From Limisphaerales bacterium (GTDB taxonomy: Bacteria > Verrucomicrobiota > Verrucomicrobiia > Limisphaerales > UBA11358): a stretch of 13,026 nt of DNA. Positions within the stretch are counted from its first letter, which is position 1; each line of letters opens with the position of its first letter. Both the position numbers and the translations under genes were made by a program. The DNA lies in NCBI GenBank assembly GCA_027451565.1, contig DAIDJC010000064.1:1-13026 (forward strand). The letters are read 5' to 3'. The notes beneath the pieces are model-generated. The model was not told the DNA's origin. It worked only from the letters and a program-made list of their open reading frames with translations, and made no database searches. This document shows, piece by piece, positions 1 to 6,780 of this stretch.

Positions 1-1140
1 TTTGAACGAGTGACATGGGTGGTTTGAAACGTGCCGGGCCAGCAGACTGCGCTGGTCTGCCAGCACTGTTGACATGAGTTTGAGCTTGCCCTGCAGGTCT
101 CTGGGAGGTTTTTCCATGGGCGAATCATGAATTCCGCGTATGCCAAGCGTCCAAACCGCCTCATAATCCCCGCGCGATTCGGCATTATCCTCCCAAACAT
201 GGCGAATGGCCTCGCCATTGAGGGCATAATTCCAGGGGCCTTGTTTCTGCTCATTCCAATGCACATTGTTGTAAAGCATCGGTTCGCAATGGGAGGAACC
301 GGCCACCACCCCGTAGCGATCGGCCAACATGGCGTTTTCTGGAACGGCGCCAAACTCCGTGCTGCATTTGTGCATGGCAGGCCAGATGTAGTTAAGCCTC
401 AGGCGCAACATCAATTCAAAAACCCTTTCATAGGTCTTCGGACCGATGTTGCCAAAAACAGGATCATACGTTTTTGACGCCCACGGATTGAGTCCCCAAT
501 CCTCGTCATTGATGAAAAAGCCCCGATATTGGACGGCCGGTGAATCCATATGTGGCGAAGTCAGCTTGAAACCCAGGCCATCCTGGTGCCGCACTGGCAC
601 ATCCGCCCACCAATACCAGGGCGACACCCCGATTTGTTCAGATAGATCCATGAACCCATAGGCCGTCCCACGCCGGTCGCTTCCCACAATCACCAATGCG
701 CGATCCACGCCCGGAAATGGATTCGTCACCATTTCCCACAGCGTCCCCTCCCAGCGCCCCTGGACTTTATCCAAGTCCTGCAATTTCCCGGCCCCGGCCA
801 GGGCATCCACCCATGCGCTGTGATGAAGCGTTCCTGCAATGATCATCTGGCTTGCGCCCGTGGGTGCGGGCTTCACTTCCGGGAGTCGGCCGGTCACCCG
901 CTGCACGTCTCCTGCAAACAAGCCCGCAGCTAGCCGAACCACCTCGTAATCGTTGGTGTCCACCACAATTGCGGCCATGTCGCCAGGATCCGGGCCGGCC
1001 AGGTTGATGATGTCGGTATCCTGCGGGGAGATGCTTGAAATCTCCAGATTCGCGGCGCTTCCAGGCAGCACCCAACAGGATAGAAGCATTCCTGCGCATA
1101 AAAAATATTTTGAAAGAAAGTTCTTTGGAATCAGTGGCAT
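1..1140 (-). CDS. GH115 family alpha-glucuronidase, secreted (N-terminal 380 residues; continues past the left edge)
   Basis: This is an open frame with no stop from the ATG at 1140 to base 1, so the gene is cut by the window. The N-terminus is a signal peptide (K6, hydrophobic 12-25, likely cleavage after GSAA, residues 27-30); an LLSC at 19-22 could be a weak lipobox. Family hallmarks seen are IVGSDRRGTAYG (151-162), SPWYWWADVPV (173-183), RGFFINDEDWG (206-216), YIWPAMH (251-257), SSHCEPMLYNN (282-292) and TLGIRGIHDSPM (331-342). These match the N-terminal and catalytic-barrel blocks of GH115 enzymes, which release (4-O-methyl)glucuronic acid from xylan; full-length members are usually 800-1000 residues. 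A GGAAAA-type ribosome site sits about 7 bases before the ATG, and only 15 bases separate it from the upstream esterase stop, so they are cotranscribed. The family call is strong from motifs; exact substrate is inferred. Confidence 0.88.
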   Translation of the reverse strand, partial: MPLIPKNFLSKYFLCAGMLLSCWVLPGSAANLEISSISPQDTDIINLAGPDPGDMAAIVVDTNDYEVVRLAAGLFAGDVQRVTGRLPEVKPAPTGASQMIIAGTLHHSAWVDALAGAGKLQDLDKVQGRWEGTLWEMVTNPFPGVDRALVIVGSDRRGTAYGFMDLSEQIGVSPWYWWADVPVRHQDGLGFKLTSPHMDSPAVQYRGFFINDEDWGLNPWASKTYDPVFGNIGPKTYERVFELMLRLRLNYIWPAMHKCSTEFGAVPENAMLADRYGVVAGSSHCEPMLYNNVHWNEQKQGPWNYALNGEAIRHVWEDNAESRGDYEAVWTLGIRGIHDSPMEKPPRDLQGKLKLMSTVLADQRSLLARHVSNHPCHSFK

Positions 1141-1155
1141 TTGATTTTCCTTTTC

Positions 1156-2781
1156 TTAGAGCAATCCATTTTTCCGCATCCAGTCCAGAGCGTCTCCGGG
1201 CCATGCCTTGGCGGTGCCTGTGCAACGCAAACCGTAACCATGGCCGCCGGTGGTGTATAATTTGAATTCATTTGGCACCCCCGCCTCATCCAGGGCCGCA
1301 TGATACAATTTACTGCCATTCACAAAGGTTTTATCGTCTTCATTGTGCACAATCAGTGTCGGCGGAATTTTTGCCCTCAGGTTCAGATCCGGTGAGAGAC
1401 GCCCGTTGCGGTCTTCAAGGTAGGCTGGATAGACAAGCACCACAAAATCCGGACGACAACTCAGCCCGTCAATGCTGTCCACCGGGGCATAATCGCGCGA
1501 GTCAAACAAACTGCTGGCTTTTGCCGCCAGATTACCACCCGCCGAAAAACCGATGATGCCTATCCGGCTGGGGTCAATTTTCCAGGCAGCAGCTCGTGAT
1601 CGCGCCAGACTGATGGCGCGTTGCGTGTCCTGGAAAGCGCCGTCCCGGTTGTTGGGGGTCCTGTATTTCAAAACTGCGGCGCTGATGCCATTGGAATTCA
1701 ACCACGCCGCAATGTCCGAACCTTCCTTGTCAAATACCACGTAATTATACCCGCCGCCCGGGCAGACTATCATCAGCGGCGCATTTTCCTTTTGCGCCGG
1801 GTAGAGGGACAGGGTTGGGCAACTCACATTGGTGATGCGCCTGGCATCGGTGCGTTCAGGTGTCCGCAGCATTTCAGGGGCATCCGCACCATGGCCGGGC
1901 ATTTTCCCCTCGGGCCAGAGGTCAACGGTCAAAGCCGCCGAGTTCATCAGGGCAGCGACCTGAAGTTGAAGCATCGCACGGGCGTAGCGCACGCCCAATT
2001 CGCGCTGCGAATCAGAGTTGAAATGCAAATGATCACCCTTGTCGGCCAATCCTGCGGAATCAGCAATCCCTGTATGCGGCACATCTTCAGGAATGCGCAG
2101 GAGGGCCGTGCGCACGATTTCCGCATAGGGCAGTTTTTGCGGGTTCAAAAATGTCCCCAGTTGTCCGACCACCACCGGCAAATTCGGCTGACCCAGATCC
2201 TGCCGAAAATCCCGGATCATCCCTGCGAGCCGCGATTCGTAAGTTTCGGCATCTGCCTTTCCTGACGAATCTGATTCTCCTTGGTGCCAAAGAATGCCTG
2301 AGAGAATGCCCGTCTGCCTCGCAAGCCTGGCCTGACCCAGTGCGTGCTGGTAAAGATCGCCCCCTTTGATCCAGCGCCGGAGAGGCGAACCGCCAACCGC
2401 GCAGGGCACCAATCCAATGACGCCATTGGGATCCGCCTGGAGCATGGCTTGGGCGAAAGAATGACCCGGCCCCACACCGGGCTGGGTGCGTCCGGTCTGC
2501 TCATGCAGAGGATCCCGAGCCAGCACCCAATGTCCATCGGGCGTCATGGCTAGGATTTGGGGATTGGTTTCCTGGCTCCAGGGAGTGATTCCCCCGCGTC
2601 CGGCCATGTTGGACTGGCCCATGAGAAGGTAGATATGAAATTGATTCTTGGGCGGAAACTGAACCACTGCCACCGGGGCAGTGGGAACGGTTGCCGCAAA
2701 AACCTGCTGGAGAATGGCAGCAGCACAGAGAAAAGCCACAGACAAAAGAAACATCTGGGACCGTTTTGGGTGAAAACACAT
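1156..2781 (-). CDS. Secreted two-domain carbohydrate esterase (SASA/CE6-like plus alpha/beta-hydrolase, BD-FAE-like)
   Basis: The 541-residue protein has a signal peptide (hydrophobic 11-27, cleavage likely after VFA at 27-29). Domain 1 (about 47-275) is an SGNH-type SASA/DUF303 esterase: nucleophile Ser57 in GQSNMAGRG, GLVPCAVGGS (123-132), WHQGESD (165-171) and DHLHF (250-254) with the catalytic Asp/His. Domain 2 (about 315-541) is an alpha/beta-hydrolase: oxyanion CPGGGYNYVVF (340-350), nucleophile Ser413 in GFSAGG, acid in NEDD (480-483) and His514 in GGHGYG. Both triads look complete, so it is probably a bifunctional deacetylase. SASA proteins are often labelled sialate O-acetylesterase, but with GH115 and UxuA next door acetyl-xylan (CE6-like) is the more likely substrate; that is inference. 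It lies 43 bases after uxuA and 15 before the GH115 gene. No clear ribosome site precedes the ATG at 2781. Confidence 0.88.
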   Translation of the reverse strand: MCFHPKRSQMFLLSVAFLCAAAILQQVFAATVPTAPVAVVQFPPKNQFHIYLLMGQSNMAGRGGITPWSQETNPQILAMTPDGHWVLARDPLHEQTGRTQPGVGPGHSFAQAMLQADPNGVIGLVPCAVGGSPLRRWIKGGDLYQHALGQARLARQTGILSGILWHQGESDSSGKADAETYESRLAGMIRDFRQDLGQPNLPVVVGQLGTFLNPQKLPYAEIVRTALLRIPEDVPHTGIADSAGLADKGDHLHFNSDSQRELGVRYARAMLQLQVAALMNSAALTVDLWPEGKMPGHGADAPEMLRTPERTDARRITNVSCPTLSLYPAQKENAPLMIVCPGGGYNYVVFDKEGSDIAAWLNSNGISAAVLKYRTPNNRDGAFQDTQRAISLARSRAAAWKIDPSRIGIIGFSAGGNLAAKASSLFDSRDYAPVDSIDGLSCRPDFVVLVYPAYLEDRNGRLSPDLNLRAKIPPTLIVHNEDDKTFVNGSKLYHAALDEAGVPNEFKLYTTGGHGYGLRCTGTAKAWPGDALDWMRKNGLL

Positions 2782-2824
2782 ATGCGTCTGGGATGAAGTT
2801 GCAGTCAGGGGCCGGTCAGGACAA

Positions 2825-4060
2825 TCAGCCTGTCTTTGGAATCCTTTGGGAATGGCGCAACCCGTGCATCAAACCCCGAAGCTCCGCGAGACCCCGCATC
2901 CGTCCAATGCAGGAATACCCTGGAGTGATGCCTTGCGGCTTGCCAAGGTCGTCCATCATGGTGTGGCCATGGTCAGGGCGGAAGGGAATCTGCCAGTCGT
3001 GCCGCCCCAACCGGCGGCGCTCGTCGGATTCGCCCAGCAAGGCTGACATGACCGCAGGCATATTCACCGAGCCTGACAGATGATCCGCCTCAAAAAAAGA
3101 TCCATCCGGTTCGTGCTGCACATTGCGCAAATGCACCGCATGAATGCGCGGGGCGAACCGGGCCGCCATCATGGGGAGATCGTTATCCTTCCTTGCCCCG
3201 AAAGAGCCGGTGCAGAAGCACAGGCCGTTGGCCGGGCTGGAGGATATTTTGAAAAGCGCCTCCACATCCGGCGCAGTGGAGACAATGCGGGGCAAGCCCA
3301 GCACCGGAAAAGGCGGGTCATCGGGATGGATGGCCAGCCGGATACCCATCTTCTCCGCAGCGGGAACCATGGCCTCCAGGAAGCGGGCCAGGTTGCAGCG
3401 CAGGCTTTTTTCATCCATCCCATGAAAAGCAGCGAGCCTCGCCCGAATGTCTTCCAGGCTCAACCCCCATTTCACTCCCGGAAAGACGTCAATGATACTT
3501 TGAACAAATGCCTTGCGCGCGCCATCATCCAATCCGTTCCACCAAACGCGTGCGCGCTCCGTCTGCTCCGCGGAATAATCCGCCTCAGCGTTTTGGCGTT
3601 TCAGGGCATGTATCTCAAAAGCGGCGAATTTCACCGGGTCAAACCGCATGCATTCCGATCCATCCGGCAGGCGGTGTTTCATTTCCGTGCGGACCCAGTC
3701 GAGTGCCGGCATGAAATTGTAAACCACCACGAATATTCCCTCCAATGCCAGATTTTGAAGCGATTCCAGGTAATTATGGAAAAGTTGTTTCAGGTCGCCG
3801 CGTCCGCTTTTGATGTCTTCATGGACCGGCACAGACTCCACCACCTCCCATCTCAACCCCGCGTTGGCCAGGGCATCCTTGCGCTGCCGGATTAAATCCC
3901 TCGGCCAGGCTGCGCCATAGGGGATCTGGTGCAGGGAGCTGAACACCACTGTGGCTCCAGCCTGGCGGACATGGCCCAACGGCACCGGGTCCCCAGGTCC
4001 AAACCACCTGAATCCCTCGGCCAAAAATAATGCGCTGTCCGGTTTTGTATTCACTTTCAA
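2825..4060 (-). CDS. uxuA: Mannonate dehydratase
   Basis: Mannonate dehydratase converts D-mannonate to 2-keto-3-deoxy-D-gluconate plus water in the hexuronate pathway, in the cytoplasm with a divalent metal. The 411-residue length is close to the roughly 360-400 usual for the family. UxuA features seen are RWFGPGDPVPLGHVRQAG (18-35), SSLHQIPYG (41-49), WEVVESVPVHEDIK (71-84), the YNFMPALDW block (114-122), and the expected metal ligands His245 (IHPDDPP), Cys283 (FCTGSFG), His310 (VHLRNV) and Asp363 (RPDHGH), all present. The start is a TTG at 4060, inside the stop of the upstream SDR gene, with a GGAG about 13 bases upstream; a GTG two codons later is an alternative. The overlap implies translational coupling with the oxidoreductase that makes its substrate. 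Confidence 0.95.
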   Translation of the reverse strand: MKVNTKPDSALFLAEGFRWFGPGDPVPLGHVRQAGATVVFSSLHQIPYGAAWPRDLIRQRKDALANAGLRWEVVESVPVHEDIKSGRGDLKQLFHNYLESLQNLALEGIFVVVYNFMPALDWVRTEMKHRLPDGSECMRFDPVKFAAFEIHALKRQNAEADYSAEQTERARVWWNGLDDGARKAFVQSIIDVFPGVKWGLSLEDIRARLAAFHGMDEKSLRCNLARFLEAMVPAAEKMGIRLAIHPDDPPFPVLGLPRIVSTAPDVEALFKISSSPANGLCFCTGSFGARKDNDLPMMAARFAPRIHAVHLRNVQHEPDGSFFEADHLSGSVNMPAVMSALLGESDERRRLGRHDWQIPFRPDHGHTMMDDLGKPQGITPGYSCIGRMRGLAELRGLMHGLRHSQRIPKTG

Positions 4061-4878
4061 ACCCCGGTATAAGCTCCAAATCCGCCGTCCACAGGCAATA
4101 TTGTGCCCGTCACAAACCGGGAGGCTTCTGACAAAAGATAATGAATGGCCCCGTGCAATTCTGATGCCTCACCAAACCGGCCAAAGGGGGTTTTCCCAAT
4201 CACCAGGCGCCCGCGGTCGGTGTGCGTGCCATCTTCATTGGTCAAAAGCCGCCGGTTTTGTTCTCCAATGAAAAATCCCGGCAATACGGCATTGACCCGG
4301 ACCTTGCCGGCAGTGCGGCGAGCCATGTCCACCGCCAGCCAGCGCGTAAAATTCTCCACCGCCGCCTTGGCCGCTGAATACCCCACCACCCGTGTGACCG
4401 CCTGTGGCGCTGATGCAGACGAAAAATTGACAATGGCCCCCCTCCCCTGTTGCATCATCGCCGGGGTGAAAACGAGGGAAGGCAAAACCGTTCCATGCAA
4501 ATTCAGATCCACCACCTGTTGAAAGGCCTCGAAGTCCAGGTCGGCAAAATTTTTGTCCGGGGGAATGGTGGCGCCAGGCTGGTTGCCTCCGGCGCCATTT
4601 ATCAGGCCGTCAATGGCGCCCCAGGCTTTTAGAATGACATCCCGCGCCTTTTCCAGCGCCGGACGGTCCAGCACGTCCGCCACCAACCCCATGCACTGGG
4701 CATCTCCTGTGCGACTCCTGCACCGGGCCAGGGCGGCATCCAGCTTGTCCTGCGTCCGGCCCAGGTAAACAACCCGGGCTTTTTGAGCGGCCAGATAATC
4801 CGCCGCCGAGCCAGCCAGCGCCCCTGTGGCGCCCGTGATGACAATCACACGCCCGGAAAGATCGAATAGTTGATTCAT
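4057..4878 (-). CDS. SDR oxidoreductase, probable D-mannonate oxidoreductase (fructuronate reductase)
   Basis: This 273-residue classical short-chain dehydrogenase has the Rossmann cofactor motif TGATGALAG (15-23), NGAGG (94-98), structural Asn126, catalytic Ser about 154, Tyr167 and Lys171 (YSAAK), VNAVLPGFFIGEQNRRLL (195-212) and the terminal PVDGGF (262-267). The long NGAGGNQP and GFFIGEQNRRLL stretches resemble the SDR-type mannonate oxidoreductases that replace the unrelated E. coli UxuB in other bacteria (for example B. subtilis YjmF beside its uxuA). It would reduce fructuronate to mannonate with NAD(P)H. It is first in the operon, and its TGA overlaps the TTG start of uxuA, which strongly supports the pairing. 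No strong ribosome site is visible before the ATG at 4878. Substrate is inferred from context; the SDR fold itself is certain. Confidence 0.85.
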   Translation of the reverse strand: MNQLFDLSGRVIVITGATGALAGSAADYLAAQKARVVYLGRTQDKLDAALARCRSRTGDAQCMGLVADVLDRPALEKARDVILKAWGAIDGLINGAGGNQPGATIPPDKNFADLDFEAFQQVVDLNLHGTVLPSLVFTPAMMQQGRGAIVNFSSASAPQAVTRVVGYSAAKAAVENFTRWLAVDMARRTAGKVRVNAVLPGFFIGEQNRRLLTNEDGTHTDRGRLVIGKTPFGRFGEASELHGAIHYLLSEASRFVTGTILPVDGGFGAYTGV

Positions 4879-4946
4879 GATGAAAAGTTAATCCCAATGC
4901 CGTGACAAATGCCACCTTCTTTCAACCTAACCGCCCGGTGCCATCA

Positions 4947-5221
4947 ATGACTCGAAACACCCAAGTAGTGATGCTGACCGTGTATGAAAACACCAACATT
5001 ATCTTTAATGCCCTTTCCTCGGGCGCCAGCGGGTACCTCCTGAAACAAAGCTCCCCGGAGCAAATCATCGAAGCCATCCGGGATGTGCATGCGGGAGGAT
5101 CCCCCATGACCAGTCATATCGCACGAAAGGTGGTGGCATCCTTCCAAAAGTGCGGTCGAGGTATGAGGCCACTTCAGTGCACCAGCAACAAGTGGAAAAA
5201 TTGAAGGAAACAACCAGTTGA
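4947..5221 (+). pseudogene. Remnant of a NarL/LuxR-type response regulator
   Basis: From NTQVVMLTVYEN (about 4956) to VVASFQK (ending at 5150) the plus strand encodes the second half of a receiver domain: the conserved Thr after beta-4 (MLT), SGASGYLLK with the conserved Lys, then the linker-like AGGSPMTSHIARKVVASF seen in NarL-type regulators. The first half with the phosphoacceptor Asp is absent, and the expected HTH does not follow. After K the reading frame gives unrelated residues, but a shift at 5150 gives VRSRYEAT (5150-5173), which resembles the H/VRSRTEA end of many LuxR-type HTH domains, then a stop at 5219-5221. The simplest reading is a relic with an N-terminal loss and an internal deletion that removed the HTH and changed frame. 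It lies in the region upstream of the minus-strand uronate operon. The receiver match is firm; the C-terminal match is short and tentative. Confidence 0.7.
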
Positions 5222-5279
5222 TGCGGGCTGAATCAATCCGGCCCCGTGCTGCACCATGGGAAAAGCCAGGGGCGGAGCC

Positions 5280-5300
5280 GGGACCTCAAGATCAAGTCCC
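5280..5300 (-). terminator. Possible weak hairpin downstream of the pseudopilin gene
   Basis: GGGAC at 5280-5284 pairs with GTCCC at 5296-5300, extendable by about two pairs, with a short loop. It begins ten bases after the stop of the minus-strand pseudopilin gene. No T-run follows on the minus strand, so it is not a standard intrinsic terminator and may be chance. Confidence 0.25.
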
Positions 5301-5309
5301 TCCCCGCAT

Positions 5310-6113
5310 TCAATAAGCCGCGTAGCCGATCCTGTTGGCGTCTGAAATGGCCCAGCGGTTGATGGGACTCAAAGCCTGCGGGAATTTAATGAACAAGGCG
5401 CTTCCATCGGTAATGGCAAAATTGGACCCGCCTCCACCCAACCCTGCCGCGCGATCCGCAGCGCTGGCACCGTGGGCGCTTTGATCCAGGATGCCGTCAA
5501 AATCATTCCCCGCCAAACCCTCATTCAAGTCCATGTAAAAATCACCATGGGTGGCGGTCTTTTCGCCCAGTAAAAAGGTGTCGCTGGGATGCACAATCGC
5601 GGATTGTTTCATGCTATCACCCAGATTCAAACCCTGCGGGTCAGTTCCCCCATTGGCAAAAACATCATTCCAGCCATTGATGAAATAACTTCTGGGCGAC
5701 CCATCCGCCACATTGGTGACACCGGTGTCGCCGGCCGTCATGGGGTGGTCCGTGGGTTCGCTGGGGCAAAGCAGCAATTTCACGTTGCGCCCGTACTGGT
5801 CGTACATGGCATTGGGCCAGCGGCTGACATCCGAACGAGGCGGGTAATAGCCATGGTTGTCGTCCACGTACATCTCACTGGCAATGCTCAATTGGCGCTC
5901 GTTATTCAGGCAGGCGATGGTTTTTCCGGATTCCTTGGCGCGGCCCAGGGCGGGCAGGAGCATGGCAGCCAGAATGGCAATGATGGCAATGACCACCAAT
6001 AGCTCGATCAAGGTGAATCCAGCGCCAGCCGTGACACCGTACTCACCCGGGTTGTCGCAAAAATAGACCCGGCCTAAGGATTTGCCACCACCCGCCATTT
6101 GAAATAGTCTCAT
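5310..6113 (-). CDS. Type II secretion/type IV pilin-like protein (prepilin N-terminal methylation domain)
   Basis: Counting from the ATG at 6113 the protein has 267 residues. A long basic leader ends in GAG, followed by FTLIELLVVIAIIAILAAML (33-52), the class III prepilin signal: cleavage Gly32/Phe33, Glu at mature position 5, then a hydrophobic helix. Next comes LPALGRAKESGKTIACLNNERQLS, typical of the large PulG-like families of Verrucomicrobiota and Planctomycetota. The C-terminal GGGSNFAITDGSALFIKF corresponds to the H-X9-DG processing-associated motif, but the residue ten before DG is Gly rather than His. A GTG at 6125 would add four residues (GTG gives MFKV), and the ATG at 6098 would remove five; I favour 6113 for GGGAAG about 11 bases upstream. 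It is probably an envelope-associated pseudopilin; its substrate or assembly is unknown. No pilus or secretion machinery lies nearby. Confidence 0.87.
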   Translation of the reverse strand: MRLFQMAGGGKSLGRVYFCDNPGEYGVTAGAGFTLIELLVVIAIIAILAAMLLPALGRAKESGKTIACLNNERQLSIASEMYVDDNHGYYPPRSDVSRWPNAMYDQYGRNVKLLLCPSEPTDHPMTAGDTGVTNVADGSPRSYFINGWNDVFANGGTDPQGLNLGDSMKQSAIVHPSDTFLLGEKTATHGDFYMDLNEGLAGNDFDGILDQSAHGASAADRAAGLGGGGSNFAITDGSALFIKFPQALSPINRWAISDANRIGYAAY

Positions 6114-6186
6114 AACCTTGAACACTTCCCGAGCGTCTGCTCTCTGATATGGACGGGTCAGCCCGGAAATGTGTTACATACAATTT

Positions 6187-6669
6187 ATGACAAAAAAGAA
6201 TGTCTGGCTATTCCTTTTTCTGGTCGTTCTCACCGGGTTTTACCTGTCTTATTTCACAGACTGGTTTCACTCACCCATCATCCACATTTCCCATACCATC
6301 CGCCAATCCCATTTCCGGCCCCAAAACAAAGTCCCCGCCACACTTGTTATCTTCGGATTGGAACCCCGCGGCCTGCGGCTGAACACGGTCAAGGTTGTGG
6401 ATTTGGATGACTACGAAAAAAACCCCGAAACCCTCCCGGTCTGGCAGTTGATATCAGACACCCGGTCCATGCCGGTGCATGAAATCATTTATGGCCAGGG
6501 CATTCGCGGCATGCATCCCTTGGTGGCTGGCCGGGGCGCCACGCCCCTTCTAGAGGGTCGGGTTTACAGGATTTTCATCTCTGCTGGCAGGGCAAAAGGC
6601 GTGCATGATTTCCACCTGGGCACTCTCCCTGCGGATTCTGCCGCCACTTCCGCAGCGCCCAAGTCCTGA
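6187..6669 (+). CDS. Membrane-anchored protein of unknown function
   Basis: I do not recognise a family. From the ATG at 6187 there are 160 residues: MTKKN, one hydrophobic segment (about 6-22, VWLFLFLVVLTGFYLSYF), then a soluble part with aromatic and beta-like stretches (ATLVIFGLEPRG, KVVDLDD, PVWQLISDT, EGRVYRIFISAG) and an Ala/Ser-rich tail. One N-terminal anchor with a positively charged start suggests a body outside the cytoplasm, perhaps an Ig-like or pilin-like beta domain; this is inference. An in-frame ATG at 6169 would add six residues, but 6187 puts the lysines directly before the membrane helix. The gene is divergent from the pseudopilin gene with about 75 bases between starts, so the two may share a control region. 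GC content and codon use look like the neighbours, supporting a real gene. Confidence 0.7.
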   Translation: MTKKNVWLFLFLVVLTGFYLSYFTDWFHSPIIHISHTIRQSHFRPQNKVPATLVIFGLEPRGLRLNTVKVVDLDDYEKNPETLPVWQLISDTRSMPVHEIIYGQGIRGMHPLVAGRGATPLLEGRVYRIFISAGRAKGVHDFHLGTLPADSAATSAAPKS

Positions 6670-6780
6670 GACTCCCACCCGCCTCGGACAGCACGCCAAG
6701 GAACGGGACCCTGGCCTATCAAAGAATTATCCCAGCCACTCACCCTTCCTTCAACCCTTGGGAAAAAACGGCCTTCCTCA

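Noticed and set aside
767..1225. 152-codon minus-strand open frame near the GH115 start
   Set aside because: It is a different frame over the GH115 N-terminus; the GH115 frame carries the conserved motifs and a ribosome site.
1621..2265. 214-codon plus-strand open frame
   Set aside because: It is opposite the esterase gene with both catalytic regions; shadow frame.
3080..3895. 271-codon plus-strand open frame
   Set aside because: It lies entirely opposite uxuA, whose metal-binding residues are conserved; no protein features of its own.
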